In this document: in pieces, positions 9,497 to 21,969 of the stretch | Position numbering within the stretch: the first letter of the stretch is position 1 | Layout of the letters: every line of letters starts with the position of its first letter | DNA from: a bacterium | GTDB taxonomy: Bacteria; Myxococcota_A; Polyangia; Nannocystales; Nannocystaceae | Direction: 5' to 3' | DNA length: 64,000 nucleotides | Assembly (NCBI GenBank): GCA_024742475.1 | Contig: JANSYI010000032.1 | Coordinates: 38,896 to 102,895, forward strand | Notes under the pieces: model-generated | What the model saw: the letters and a program-made list of their open reading frames with translations, nothing else | What the model was told of the DNA's origin: nothing | The model's database searches: none | Translations under genes and position numbers: made by a program

Positions 9497-9756
9497 CCGA
9501 ACCACGCAAGCTCACGCTCTACCAGTTTCGCGGGTGCCCGTTCTGCTCCATGGTCGAGCGGGCGATCGAGCGCCTCGGCGTCGAGGTCGAGATGCGCGAC
9601 ATCCTGCGCGACTCCGAGGCGATGCAAGCGCTCGTCGAGGCGACCGGACGAAGGACCGTGCCGGTACTGCAGATCGCCGAGGGCGAGGACGCGCAGTGGA
9701 TGCCCGAGAGCCGCGACATCATCGCGTGGCTCGAGCGCGAGCACGCGGTCGCTTGA
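9493..9756 (+). CDS. Glutaredoxin-like protein
   Basis: This small thioredoxin-fold protein (87 residues) has the redox motif RGCPFC near residue 15 and the cis-Pro TVPVLQI near residue 57, both diagnostic of glutaredoxins. The C-terminus (SRDIIAWLERE) resembles the GST-like glutaredoxin helix. Glutaredoxins reduce disulphides or carry glutathione/Fe-S clusters in the cytoplasm. It starts with GTG at 9493 in a GTGA overlap with the sigma factor stop, so translation is likely coupled. The link between a sigma factor and a redox protein may be functional or only positional. Confidence 0.88.
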   Translation: MTEPRKLTLYQFRGCPFCSMVERAIERLGVEVEMRDILRDSEAMQALVEATGRRTVPVLQIAEGEDAQWMPESRDIIAWLEREHAVA

Positions 9757-9774
9757 GCGGCCCTCCCCGGACCG

Positions 9775-10632
9775 TCACTCTTCGGGCGCAGGCGTCGACG
9801 ACAGCGCGATGCCGTGCTCGCGCAGCTCGAGGGACCGGGCCTTGTACAGGAGCCCGACGGCCTTCTTGAACGCCTTCTTGCTCATGCCCAGCCGCTGCTC
9901 GATGTCGGCGGGCGTGCTGCGGTCGTGCAGGGGCAGGAAGCCGCCGGCGTCTCGCAGCGCCTCGAGCACGGTGTCGCGCGCGTCGAGCATGCCCGCCTTG
10001 CCGCGTTTCTTGAGCCGCACGTCGAGGCGGTTGTCGTCGCGGACGCAGCGGACGTAGCCGGTGTGCGTGCTGCCCAGCTTCATCGCGCCGTAGACGTCGC
10101 TGTGGTGGACCATGCCGCGGTGGCGTTGGTCGACGACTACCTGAACGCCGGCGTCGGTGCGCCCGTAGACCAGCAGCTCCACCTCGTCGTCTTCGAGCAC
10201 CGAGCGGACGTCGTAGTCGAAGTGGCTGGCCAGGTGCGTCGAGCCGATGAGCCGCTCCTTCTTGCGGTCGAGGCACACCACCACCACGTAGTCGCGACCC
10301 TCGTGCATGCGCTGGGCCTGCTCGTGCGGTGGGACGTAGAGATCCTTGGGCAGACCCCAGTCGAGATACGCGCCGGCCTGGGTCGTCGCCACGCAGCGCA
10401 TCGGGGCGAAGCCTCCGAGCGCCGCGGCTGGCCGGGCGGTGGTGGGGCAGGGCGCGCCGGTGCGGTCTTGGTAGATGAAGACGCGCACGCGATCTCCTGC
10501 GCGGGCTTGGGCGTCGAGCTCGTCGGCGGGCAAGAGCAGCGCGGGCCCGCTCGAGGCCAGGCGTGCACCCTCGGGTCCGACGTCTTCGATCTCGAAGGTC
10601 TGAAATCGACCGATCTCGGGCGCGCGCCGCAT
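9775..10632 (-). CDS. cvfB: CvfB/YitL-family S1-domain RNA-binding protein
   Basis: The 285-residue protein matches CvfB architecture. It has three consecutive S1-like OB folds (about 10-65, 70-135 and 145-205), with motifs GAYLDWGLPKDLYVP and GMVHHSDVYGAMKLG. A C-terminal winged-helix domain follows (about 215-275; PADIEQRLGMSKKAFKKAVG). The family binds RNA and influences virulence or metabolism regulators in Firmicutes; its role here is unknown. The start is ATG at 10632, 6 bases after a TAGGGT box, suggesting a leaderless transcript. It faces the glutaredoxin gene tail to tail. Confidence 0.88.
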   Translation of the reverse strand: MRRAPEIGRFQTFEIEDVGPEGARLASSGPALLLPADELDAQARAGDRVRVFIYQDRTGAPCPTTARPAAALGGFAPMRCVATTQAGAYLDWGLPKDLYVPPHEQAQRMHEGRDYVVVVCLDRKKERLIGSTHLASHFDYDVRSVLEDDEVELLVYGRTDAGVQVVVDQRHRGMVHHSDVYGAMKLGSTHTGYVRCVRDDNRLDVRLKKRGKAGMLDARDTVLEALRDAGGFLPLHDRSTPADIEQRLGMSKKAFKKAVGLLYKARSLELREHGIALSSTPAPEE

Positions 10633-10638
10633 CGCCGC

Positions 10639-10644
10639 ACCCTA
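10639..10644 (-). promoter_or_regulatory. Candidate -10 box (TAGGGT) for cvfB
   Basis: Read on the minus strand, TAGGGT ends 6 bases before the ATG at 10632. Confidence 0.45.
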
Positions 10645-10805
10645 TCAGTCCTCCCGCGACCATGTCGGCAAAGGGGAGAGCGAACCCGTGCGCTTGCGAG
10701 CATCATGCGCGACTCCGATCGTGGCCGCGCCGTGTCGACCGTCCCACGTCGGGACAGACCCCGAGAACCGCGTTCGGCCTGATGGGAATCGGCGTATTCG
10801 GCCCG

Positions 10806-10811
10806 TACAGT
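10806..10811 (+). promoter_or_regulatory. Candidate -10 box (TACAGT) for the PAS gene
   Basis: TACAGT ends 7 bases before the ATG at 10819; there is no Shine-Dalgarno. Confidence 0.45.
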
Positions 10812-10818
10812 TGGCCCC

Positions 10819-11817
10819 ATGTTGCGGTCGGCGATCGGTGGGGCGTGGGACGGAGGGGCCATCCTCCGTCGCGCGTCGCATCCGCTCGTGTGGACCGGCT
10901 TCGCGACGCTCGTCGCGACGGGGACGCTCGCGGGCCCCGTGCCGCTCGTGGTGGGCGTGCCGCTGCTCGTGGGCATCGTCGCGGCCGCGTCGAGCATCGC
11001 GGTGTGGCGGACTCGTCAGCGGAGCCCGCCTCTCGACCCGCGCACCATCGCGTTCGTCGCCAGCGGCGATGGGCTTTGGGATTACGACCTGCGCACCACC
11101 GAGATCCACTACGACGACCGGTGCGCGACCATGCTCGGCTACGAGGCGGGCTCCATCGGGTCGCATCTGGGCGCGTGGGGCAAGCTCGTGCACCCCGGCG
11201 ACCTCTCGCGAGCCCGAGACGCTCTCGACGCCTTCGTTCGAGGCACGTCGCCGAACTACGAGGTCGAAGTGCGGCTGCGGGCAGCCGACGGCGGGTGGCG
11301 ACGCGTGCTCGACAAGGCCACGGTGGTCGAGCGGGATGACGAGGGCCGACCCGCGCGCCTGGTGGGCGTGCATCGACTCCTCCCCGACACGGCCGAGATC
11401 GAGGTGCCCCAAAGCGGACGACGACACGCCGCGTCGGTCCTCGGCGAGCTCGAGAAGGCGCTGGCGGCCAAGCGGTCCCGCGCGGTCCGCATCGAAGCCC
11501 GGGTCGGTGAAGACCTCGGCGTCGGGTGGGTCGAGCGCGACAGCTTTGCGCGCGCGCTCGCGCGGGTGCTCGACGCCATCGCCAGCGGCGTGCCGGAGGG
11601 GACGGTCATCCCGGTGCGCCCGCGGGCGCCTCGCGAGGTCGGCATGATCGGGTTCTCGTTGATGCTGCCCAGCGACGCGTCGGTGCACACGGCCTCGCCC
11701 GACATCGACGCGGCGCGCTCGATGCTCCACACCTCGGGCGCCCGGCTTCGGGTCCGCGCGGACCAGATCGTGATCGAGCTGCCCGCCGGTCGTGGCCGCG
11801 CGCATCTGGGCCTCTGA
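10819..11817 (+). CDS. Membrane PAS-domain protein with possible degenerate kinase domain
   Basis: The 332-residue protein has two adjacent hydrophobic segments near the N-terminus (about 22-65). A PAS_3-type sensor domain follows (about 75-190), with the motifs DGLWDYDLRTTEIHYDDR and LVHPGDLSRARDALD. The C-terminal region (about 210-330) has a fold-like pattern reminiscent of a histidine-kinase ATPase: an N-box-like helix FARALARVLDAIA, ending in RVRADQIVIELPAG. It has no phospho-accepting His box and no DxGxG motif, so catalysis is unlikely. Signal transduction at the membrane is inferred; the ligand and partner are unknown. Confidence 0.75.
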   Translation: MLRSAIGGAWDGGAILRRASHPLVWTGFATLVATGTLAGPVPLVVGVPLLVGIVAAASSIAVWRTRQRSPPLDPRTIAFVASGDGLWDYDLRTTEIHYDDRCATMLGYEAGSIGSHLGAWGKLVHPGDLSRARDALDAFVRGTSPNYEVEVRLRAADGGWRRVLDKATVVERDDEGRPARLVGVHRLLPDTAEIEVPQSGRRHAASVLGELEKALAAKRSRAVRIEARVGEDLGVGWVERDSFARALARVLDAIASGVPEGTVIPVRPRAPREVGMIGFSLMLPSDASVHTASPDIDAARSMLHTSGARLRVRADQIVIELPAGRGRAHLGL

Positions 11818-11937
11818 GGCGAGGCCGCGAGCCCGACGGCGCGCAAATGGCGCGGCGCCGAGCGGCACATCGGCCGGGTTCCGCCAAGAAATTGACCTGG
11901 ATCTGCCAAACGTTCAGGGTCGGGCCGAGTGCCGTCC

Positions 11938-14370
11938 ATGTCGCAGCTGTCATTGTTGCCGCCCGCCTTGCAATCGGGCTCCCCCACGCCGGAGCCCGAC
12001 GCTCCGTCGGCCCGCGGAACGAGTACGCCCGCCGGAGGTCCGCCCGCCGGATCGGGCGGAGAAGAGGAGGGAGACCTCGCCGAGGAGGCGCGCAAGAAGT
12101 ATCTGAACTACGCGCTGTCGGTGATCACCGCGCGCGCCATCCCCGACGTGCGCGACGGCCTCAAGCCGGTGGCCCGCCGCATCCTCTATACGATGTTTCA
12201 CGAGCTGCGGCTGCGGCACGACGCGCGGCATCGCAAGAGCGCCAAGGTCGTCGGGGACGTCATCGGTAAGTACCACCCGCACGGCGACACGGCGGTCTAC
12301 GACGCGATGGTCCGGCTGGCGCAGGACTTCGTGATGCGCGCGCCGCTGGTCGATGGTCAGGGCAACTTCGGTTCGATCGATGGCGACCGGGCGGCGGCCT
12401 ATCGATACACCGAGGCGCGGCTGACCGAGATTGCCGACCAGCTGCTCACCGAGCTCCCCAAGGACACGGTCGTCCACAAGGACACGTTCGACGGCACCGG
12501 CACCGAGCCGGTCGTGCTGCCCGCCCGCTTCCCGCAGCTGCTCGTCAACGGCGGCACGGGCATTGCCGTGGGCATGGCCACGTCCATCCCGCCGCACAAC
12601 CTCGGCGAGGTGGTCAAGGCCTGCATCGCCCTGATCGACGATCCGGACCTGTCGGTGCGCAAGCTGCTGCGCCACGTCAAGGGGCCCGACTTCCCCACCG
12701 GCGGCACGCTGGTCGCGACGCGCGCGGACATCGGCAGCGTGTACGAGTCGGGCAAGGGCACCTTCAAGCTGCGCGGCAGGTGGAAGCTCGAGTCCAAGCC
12801 GCGCGGTGAGCAGGTCTTGGTCATCACCGAGATCCCACACAGCGTCGAGAAGAGCACGATCGTCGAGGAGATCGGCAACATCATCCTCAAGAAGAAGCTT
12901 CCGGTGCTCGTCGGCGTCTCCGACCTGTCCACGACGGACATACGCGTGGAGTTGGAACTCGACAAGAAGAGCGAGGTCGATCCCGAGCTGATCATGGCCT
13001 ACCTCTTCAAGCACACGCGGCTGCAGACCTCGGTCAAGGTCGACCTCACGGCGCTGGTGCCCACCGAGAACCCCGAGGTCGGCGCGCCGGCTCGGCTGGA
13101 CCTCAAGGAGATCCTCGAGCATTTCAACGCCTTCCGCTTCGCCACGGTTCGGCGCCGCCTCGAGCACGATCTACGCAAGCTGCTCGAGCGCATCCACATC
13201 CTCGAGGGCTTCGAGAAGATCTTCGACGCGCTCGACCGTGCGATCAAGCTCATCCGCCAGAGCAACGGCAAGGCCGACGCGGCGGGCAAGCTGATGAAAG
13301 CGTTCGACCTCGACGACATCCAGGCCGACGCGGTGCTCGAGACCAAGCTCTATCGCCTGGCCAAGCTCGAGATTCAGAAGATTCGCGAAGAGCTCGAGGC
13401 CAAGCGCAAGGAGGCCAAGCGCATCCAGGGCATCTTGCGCAGCAAGGCCAAGATGGCCGCGCTGGTCAAGAAGGAGCTGCAAGAGGTCATCGACCAGTTC
13501 GCCGACGCGCGCCGGACGAAGATCAACGCCGAGGACATCACCGAAGAGTTCACCGCCGACAGCTTCATCGTCGAAGAGGACGCGATGGTGCTGGTGACCC
13601 GGGACGGGTGGATCAAGCGGCAGCGCAACATCAACCTCGAGACCACCCGCATGCGCGAGGGCGACGCGCCGCTGGCGTTGGTCGGCGGCTCGACGCGCCA
13701 CTGCGTGGTGCTGTTCACCAACAAGGGCACCGCCTACGTCACCCGGATCAACGACGTGCCGGCCTCGACCGGGCACGGCACGCCGGTGCAGCAGCTGTTC
13801 AAGTTCAAGGACGGCGAGCGCGTGGTCGGGGCGGTGGGCACCGACCCGCGGGTGATGCCGGAGTTCGGGTTCGAAAAGCCCGACCTCGGCGAGGAGTACG
13901 AGGACCCCTACCCACACATCTTGGCGGTGTCCAAGCGGGGCTACGCGCTGCGCTTCACGCTGTGGCCTCACAAGGACCCCAGCAACAGCCGCGGTCGCAT
14001 GTTCTCGCGGGTGGCCAAGGACGACGAGATCGTCGCGGCCTACAAGGTCTACGCCGAGGACAACGTCTGCGCGCTCACCCACAAGGGGCGGCTGCTGTGC
14101 TGCGCAGCGGTCGAGATCAACCTGCTGTCGGGGCCGGGCAAGGGGGTCATCTTCCTCAAGACCGACGCCGCCGACCACGTGGTGGGGTCGTTCCCCGCCA
14201 ACACGGCCGTGCAGATTCAGAAGTCCTCGGGCGGCACCCAGAAGCTCACCGGGTCCGACCGAGAGCCCACCTCGCGCGGCGGCAAGGGCCGCCCCGTGTT
14301 CAAGCGCGGCAGCGTCAAGAAGCTGGTCCTGCCCCTGCCCGAAGTGCCCGAGCTGAACGAGGAGGAGTAA
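11938..14370 (+). CDS. parC: DNA topoisomerase IV subunit A (GyrA/ParC family)
   Basis: This type IIA topoisomerase A subunit (810 residues) cuts and reseals DNA as an A2B2 complex. The breakage-reunion domain has YLNYALSVITARAIPDVRDG, the quinolone-region segment GKYHPHGDTAVYDAMVR, and the catalytic Tyr in AAAYRYTEARLT. A long coiled coil and a beta-pinwheel-like C-terminal domain follow. The canonical GyrA box (QRRGGKG) is absent from the first blade. A partial SRGGKG occurs near the very C-terminus. This and the 647-residue partner favour topoisomerase IV over gyrase. A GTG at 11929 would add three residues. It is co-transcribed with parE 4 bases downstream. Confidence 0.88.
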   Translation: MSQLSLLPPALQSGSPTPEPDAPSARGTSTPAGGPPAGSGGEEEGDLAEEARKKYLNYALSVITARAIPDVRDGLKPVARRILYTMFHELRLRHDARHRKSAKVVGDVIGKYHPHGDTAVYDAMVRLAQDFVMRAPLVDGQGNFGSIDGDRAAAYRYTEARLTEIADQLLTELPKDTVVHKDTFDGTGTEPVVLPARFPQLLVNGGTGIAVGMATSIPPHNLGEVVKACIALIDDPDLSVRKLLRHVKGPDFPTGGTLVATRADIGSVYESGKGTFKLRGRWKLESKPRGEQVLVITEIPHSVEKSTIVEEIGNIILKKKLPVLVGVSDLSTTDIRVELELDKKSEVDPELIMAYLFKHTRLQTSVKVDLTALVPTENPEVGAPARLDLKEILEHFNAFRFATVRRRLEHDLRKLLERIHILEGFEKIFDALDRAIKLIRQSNGKADAAGKLMKAFDLDDIQADAVLETKLYRLAKLEIQKIREELEAKRKEAKRIQGILRSKAKMAALVKKELQEVIDQFADARRTKINAEDITEEFTADSFIVEEDAMVLVTRDGWIKRQRNINLETTRMREGDAPLALVGGSTRHCVVLFTNKGTAYVTRINDVPASTGHGTPVQQLFKFKDGERVVGAVGTDPRVMPEFGFEKPDLGEEYEDPYPHILAVSKRGYALRFTLWPHKDPSNSRGRMFSRVAKDDEIVAAYKVYAEDNVCALTHKGRLLCCAAVEINLLSGPGKGVIFLKTDAADHVVGSFPANTAVQIQKSSGGTQKLTGSDREPTSRGGKGRPVFKRGSVKKLVLPLPEVPELNEEE

Positions 14371-14374
14371 GAGC

Positions 14375-16318
<1,944 letters not shown>

Positions 16319-16403
16319 CGGGCCGACGCGACAGCCTCGGTCGCATCCGCAAATACGACATATTGTCGCGAGTTGCGCGAAAACGCGCCGGGGCAGAACT
16401 TGC

Positions 16404-16409
16404 TACAAC
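16404..16409 (+). promoter_or_regulatory. Candidate -10 box (TACAAC) for the RlmI-like gene
   Basis: TACAAC ends 8 bases before the GTG at 16418 and is the main reason to prefer that start over an ATG-like extension further upstream. Confidence 0.4.
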
Positions 16410-16417
16410 CGGCGCCT

Positions 16418-17599
16418 GTGGCTGGTCCCGAGCACGTGCACGTCCGACTGCGCAAGCCCCTGCGGCGGACGCTTCGCCGCGGGCACCCGTGGGTGTTTCG
16501 CGACGCGCTGGCGCGGCTGAGCTGCAAGCCCGGGGACGTCGTCTCGATTCTCGACGAGCGTGATCGGCTGATCGCCCGCGGCTGGGCCGAGGAGGGCCCG
16601 ATCGCCGTGCGCGTGCTGACCACGAAGAACGAGGCCGTCGACAAGGCGCTGCTGCAGCAACGGATCGAAGCCGCCGCGGCGCTGCGCACCCGCATGGTGC
16701 CGCCGCAGACCGACACGTACCGGCTGCTGCACGGCGAAGGCGATCGCATCCCCGGCGTCGTCTGCGACGTGTACGGGCGCTACGCGACGCTCAAGCTCGA
16801 CGGCAGCGCGACGCTGGTGTGGCGCGACGCGATCGTCAGCGCGCTCATCCCCACGCTGAAGGCCAAGGGGGTCGAGGGGCTGATGCTGCGCACGGGTCGG
16901 CGCGGGCAGAAGAAGGTGTCGCAGGCGTGGGGGGAGCTGTGCCCGCAGAAGGTCATCGTCACCGAGCAGGGCCTCAAGCTCAGCGTCGATCTGGTGCACG
17001 GGCAAAAGACGGGCATGTTCATCGACCACCGCACGGGGCGTCGTGCCGTGCGGCGCATCGCGGGCGGACTGCGGGTGCTCGATCTCTACAGCTACATCGG
17101 CGGGTTCTCGGCGTCGGCGGGCCTGGCGGGCGCGGCGTCGGTGACCACGGTCGACATCTCCGAGGGCGCGATCGAGGCTGCGGCCGAGACGTGGTCGTTC
17201 AACGGGCTGGACCCGGCGACACACACCCGCGTCTGTGCCGACGTGCCGCAGTTCCTGCAGACCGAGCAGGAGGCGGGCCGGCGCTACGACCTCATCATCG
17301 CCGACCCGCCCAGCTTCGCGCCCAACCACGCCGCCAAGCCGGGGGCCCTCAAGGCCTACGGCAAGCTGCACCAGGCGTGCTGCCGGATCTTGGCGCCGCG
17401 CGGCTACCTGCTCGCGGCCTCGTGCAGCAGCCACGTGGGACGCGAGGACTTCGAGATGTGCCTCATCGAGGCCTCCGACAAGGCCCGCCGCAACCTGCAG
17501 GTCCTCGACCGCTGGGGCGCGCCGCCCGATCACCCCCGCCTCCTGGGCTTCCCCGAGGGCGATTATCTGGCCTCGGTGCTGGCCCGCGCGGTGGATTGA
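16418..17599 (+). CDS. Class I SAM-dependent rRNA methyltransferase, RlmI-like
   Basis: The 393-residue protein has an N-terminal PUA-like domain (about 1-75; LRRGHPWVFRDALARL). An EEHD-like central part follows, then a Rossmann methyltransferase domain (about 180-393) with motif I VLDLYSYIGGFSASAGLAGA and the catalytic-region DPPSFAPN. RlmI-type enzymes make 5-methylcytosine in 23S rRNA; the exact target here is inferred from the family. The start is GTG at 16418; 15 further upstream codons are open but not conserved-looking. It stands alone downstream of parE with its own promoter-like box. Confidence 0.87.
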   Translation: MAGPEHVHVRLRKPLRRTLRRGHPWVFRDALARLSCKPGDVVSILDERDRLIARGWAEEGPIAVRVLTTKNEAVDKALLQQRIEAAAALRTRMVPPQTDTYRLLHGEGDRIPGVVCDVYGRYATLKLDGSATLVWRDAIVSALIPTLKAKGVEGLMLRTGRRGQKKVSQAWGELCPQKVIVTEQGLKLSVDLVHGQKTGMFIDHRTGRRAVRRIAGGLRVLDLYSYIGGFSASAGLAGAASVTTVDISEGAIEAAAETWSFNGLDPATHTRVCADVPQFLQTEQEAGRRYDLIIADPPSFAPNHAAKPGALKAYGKLHQACCRILAPRGYLLAASCSSHVGREDFEMCLIEASDKARRNLQVLDRWGAPPDHPRLLGFPEGDYLASVLARAVD

Positions 17600-17697
17600 G
17601 GGCTGGGGCGTGCAACCGGGGCGAGAGCGCTCCGTCCACTCCTCGCGCGAGCCGACGCGCGTGCTCGATGGGCGAGCACCCCGCGCCGGCCCGCAGG

Positions 17698-17703
17698 TAT
17701 AAA
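17698..17703 (+). promoter_or_regulatory. Candidate -10 box (TATAAA)
   Basis: TATAAA ends 6 bases before the ATG at 17710, the strongest -10-like match in the window. Confidence 0.5.
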
Positions 17704-17709
17704 CACCGT

Positions 17710-19068
<1,359 letters not shown>

Positions 19069-19092
19069 CTGCGGTCACCGGCCGATCGGACG

Positions 19093-21363
19093 ATGCCAAC
19101 TCACGAGGCGCGGGCCTTGAAGACCGCGCCTTTTCGCTCCAAGAGTGGGGCCATGGCTCCGCGCAAGACGTCGGACGGCCGCGACATTCCACGCCTGCTC
19201 GGGGCGCGGCAGCGCACGATGTCGCTGCTCGCCGCCGTGTTCGAAGACGAGGCGCGGCGCGAGGCGTCCCGGCGTGGGCGTCGGCGATCGAAGCAGCGCA
19301 GCCGCGTGGGCTTCGCGCTGGCGGCCGCGCTCGGGTGCGTGCTCGCGGCGCTCGCCGGCGGGGTGGGGGCCTGGTCCCTGCAGACGCCGCACCTCGACGC
19401 GCTCGACGAGGCGCTCGCCCTCGGAGACCTCGAGGTGCTCGACGACGCGCTCGCGCAGGTCGAGTCCGACACGCCTCGCGCGCGCGCTGGACGGGCCTTG
19501 GCTCGCGCCCAGCAAGCGGTGTGGGGTGCGGCCGCGCCCGCCGAAGCCTCGATGGCCTCGCGCGGCGCCGAGGGTCCGCACCACGACCAGGCCGCGGCGC
19601 TGGTGGATGCGATGCGAGGCGATGCGACCACAGCGGGCGCGTGGGCGTCGGCAATCACCGCAGGACGCACGCTGCAGGATCTGCCCGCGGCCGTCCAAGC
19701 GCTGAGCCGAGCGCACCGACCTGCAGGCGCGTCGCGGACCCTGGCTGCGCTGCAGTTCTCGCTCGGTGACGTGTCGGCGGCCCTGCAGACGCTCGATGCG
19801 ACGGGCACCGCGGGCGCGCGGGCGGACGCCGCGTTCTACGAGTCGCTGACGCGCCCCGGTGGTGGCACGGCCGTCGGCGCGCCCGGCCGCGCGGCGCTGC
19901 TGCGCGCGAAGGCGGAGGTCGAATCCGGCGAACGCGAGGCGGCTCGCGTGGCGCTGGCCCAGGCGCGGGCGTCGATGCTGCCGTGGGACCCCGTCGCCAC
20001 GACCACCGGCTTGCGGCTGTCGTTCTTGGCCGCCGACGCGGATGGCCTGCGGGCGTGGTCGGCCGATGCCCGGTTCTCGCCGCAGGTCCGCGCGCTTGCG
20101 GCCGCGTACGCCCAGGCGAGCGCGGGTGCGTGGGACGACACGGTCTCGTCGCTGGCCTCCCACGACTCCGGCGCACCGTGGGTCGCCTACGTGCTGGGCT
20201 ACGCCGCGGCCGAACGCGGTCGGTGGACCGACGCCCTGCGGCTCGCGGCCACCGCCCGCCGGGGCATGCCTGGACGCGTCGAGCCCGAGGTGCTCGGCGC
20301 CTGGGTGGCGGGGCACGTGCTCGACCCCGAGGGTGCGCATCGCCGCCTCGTCGCGCTGAGCGAGCGCGCACCATGGGCGCCGCGGCTGTGGACCGCGCGC
20401 GCGGAGTCCGCGTCCGCGAGCGGTCGACCTGCCGCCGAGGTCACGGCCGCGTACGAGCGCGCCCTGGAGGTGGAGCACCGGCCCGCGAGCGCCGCTGCAG
20501 CCTTGGCGCGGACGGCATCGCCCGACGAGGCGCTGCACCTGTGGGCGATGGCGGCCACGCTCGACCCCACCGAGGCGCGCCATCGCTTGGCCCTCGGCGA
20601 GGTTCAGGCCGATCTCGGGCGCCTCGGCGAGGCGTGGGCCAACCTCGCGACCGCCCAGGACGCCGCGCGGGACCCCGAGGCATGGCTGACCCTCGTCGAG
20701 CTGGCCCTGGTGCGAAGCCGCGGGCAGGCCACGCCCGAGATCCCGGTGGAGATCGGGGCCTGGCTCGACGCGGCGCTGGCCTCCGGCGCCTCTGCAGAGG
20801 ACGTGCAGCGTCTGCGGCTGCGGACCCGGCTTGCTCGCGGCGAGCGTGTCGGCGCGCAGGCGTCAGCGCTGGCCCTACGCCACCGAGACGACGCGGCCAT
20901 CGTCGCGCTGGCCGTCGAAGCCCTCGGCGCTGAGGGCAGGCTCCCAGCCGCGCGTCATCACGTCGAGCGAGCCCGCCGCACGCTGGCGCGCGGAGAGCTG
21001 CCCGTGGTCACCCTCGCGCTCGCCAACGTCCTGCGCGAACGCGGCGAGGTCCGAGAGGCCGCGCAGCTCTCGTTCAAGGGCTGGAGCGCGCTTCGGTCCG
21101 ACGCCCACGCGCTCACCGTCTTGGCTGCCGCAAGCGATGCCGTCGACGCCTGGCTCGCGCTGGGCAACACCAACGGCGCCCGGGCCATCGCCCGCGAGCT
21201 GACGCAGCGCTTGCCGAGCAGCCCCGAGGCGTGGCTGCTGCGAGCACGGGTTCAACGCGCCGCCGACGAGCCCGACTTTGCGTGCCGAAGCCTCGGGCGG
21301 GCGCGCACGCTCGATCCCAACGTCGTGCTCGAGCGCGGGTGGTGCCGCGACGAAGCGATGTAG
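19093..21363 (+). CDS. TPR-rich membrane-anchored protein
   Basis: The 756-residue protein has a basic N-terminus (RRGRRRSKQRSR, about 57-68). One transmembrane helix follows (about 71-95; LAAALGCVLAALAGGVGAW). The remainder is almost wholly alpha-helical and Ala-rich, with degenerate tetratricopeptide repeats (for example AYERALEVEHRPASAAAALA). The start at 19093 is uncertain; ATG at 19153 (MAPRKTSDG) is a credible alternative. TPR arrays are protein-binding scaffolds; no catalytic motif is seen. The C-terminal domain would face the periplasm if the helix is a signal anchor. Partners are unknown. Confidence 0.75.
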   Translation: MPTHEARALKTAPFRSKSGAMAPRKTSDGRDIPRLLGARQRTMSLLAAVFEDEARREASRRGRRRSKQRSRVGFALAAALGCVLAALAGGVGAWSLQTPHLDALDEALALGDLEVLDDALAQVESDTPRARAGRALARAQQAVWGAAAPAEASMASRGAEGPHHDQAAALVDAMRGDATTAGAWASAITAGRTLQDLPAAVQALSRAHRPAGASRTLAALQFSLGDVSAALQTLDATGTAGARADAAFYESLTRPGGGTAVGAPGRAALLRAKAEVESGEREAARVALAQARASMLPWDPVATTTGLRLSFLAADADGLRAWSADARFSPQVRALAAAYAQASAGAWDDTVSSLASHDSGAPWVAYVLGYAAAERGRWTDALRLAATARRGMPGRVEPEVLGAWVAGHVLDPEGAHRRLVALSERAPWAPRLWTARAESASASGRPAAEVTAAYERALEVEHRPASAAAALARTASPDEALHLWAMAATLDPTEARHRLALGEVQADLGRLGEAWANLATAQDAARDPEAWLTLVELALVRSRGQATPEIPVEIGAWLDAALASGASAEDVQRLRLRTRLARGERVGAQASALALRHRDDAAIVALAVEALGAEGRLPAARHHVERARRTLARGELPVVTLALANVLRERGEVREAAQLSFKGWSALRSDAHALTVLAAASDAVDAWLALGNTNGARAIARELTQRLPSSPEAWLLRARVQRAADEPDFACRSLGRARTLDPNVVLERGWCRDEAM

Positions 21364-21366
21364 TGG

Positions 21367-21915
21367 TTAGGCGCTGGCCGCATCGTCGGCGGGATCGGGA
21401 GCGGCCGCCTCGAAGTCGAAGGCGGGGACCAACGGGTCGGCCACCTCGAAGTCGAACTCGGGAATCGGCGGAGGTTCGGTCTCGAACTCGAAGGCCGGCA
21501 TGGGCGGGGGCTCGAGCTCGCTGTCGGCCGCGATGCCCATGGGAGGGGCGACGGAGAGGCGAGCGGCGACCTCGTCCTCGTCTTCGTCCTCGACGAGGTC
21601 CGTGAGCGCCTGCGCCTCGTCCTCGGTGGGCACCTCGCCGGCTTCGCTCCCGGACGGGCGAAATTGGTGCGCGTCGACCTGACCGTCGCGGATCAGCTCG
21701 ACCAGCCGGGCCAGCGCCGCGTCGTGCCGGTCGAAGTCTGCGGGGTGCCACGAGAACTCGGTGACCAGGAAGTCCACGACGCGGTCGAGGGCGTCGGGGG
21801 GCGCGAACCGGAGGGCCCGTTCCAGCTCGTCGGCCACCACCGGGTCTCCGGCCTGGGGGGCGGAGTCCCGAGGACCATACAGCTCGAAGCGCTGCAAACC
21901 GTCGTACAGCCGCAC
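21367..21915 (-). CDS. Acidic hypothetical protein with Pro/Glu/Phe repeats
   Basis: The 182-residue protein has a folded-looking N-terminal half (about 1-80; LERALRFAPPDALDRVVDFL) and an acidic, Pro-rich tail. The tail contains three to four related segments (PMPAFEFETEPP, PIPEFDFEVADP, LVPAFDFEAAAP). No family is recognised. GTG at 21915 is preferred over TTG at 21918 because TAGCTT lies 6 bases before it. It is divergent from the zincin operon by about 55 bases and convergent with the TPR gene, so a link to either is possible but not shown. Confidence 0.7.
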   Translation of the reverse strand: MRLYDGLQRFELYGPRDSAPQAGDPVVADELERALRFAPPDALDRVVDFLVTEFSWHPADFDRHDAALARLVELIRDGQVDAHQFRPSGSEAGEVPTEDEAQALTDLVEDEDEDEVAARLSVAPPMGIAADSELEPPPMPAFEFETEPPPIPEFDFEVADPLVPAFDFEAAAPDPADDAASA

Positions 21916-21921
21916 CAAGCC

Positions 21922-21927
21922 AAGCTA
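21922..21927 (-). promoter_or_regulatory. Candidate -10 box (TAGCTT)
   Basis: On the minus strand TAGCTT ends 6 bases before the GTG at 21915. Confidence 0.4.
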
Positions 21928-21969
21928 GCACGCCCGGGCGAAACCGGTGTGAGGTTGTGACCACGATGA

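Noticed and set aside
7550..9505. N-terminal extension of the nuclease-like gene up to 9505
   Set aside because: The extension is antisense to the sigma factor and LspA-like gene; the credible start with a lipoprotein signal is GTG at 7549.
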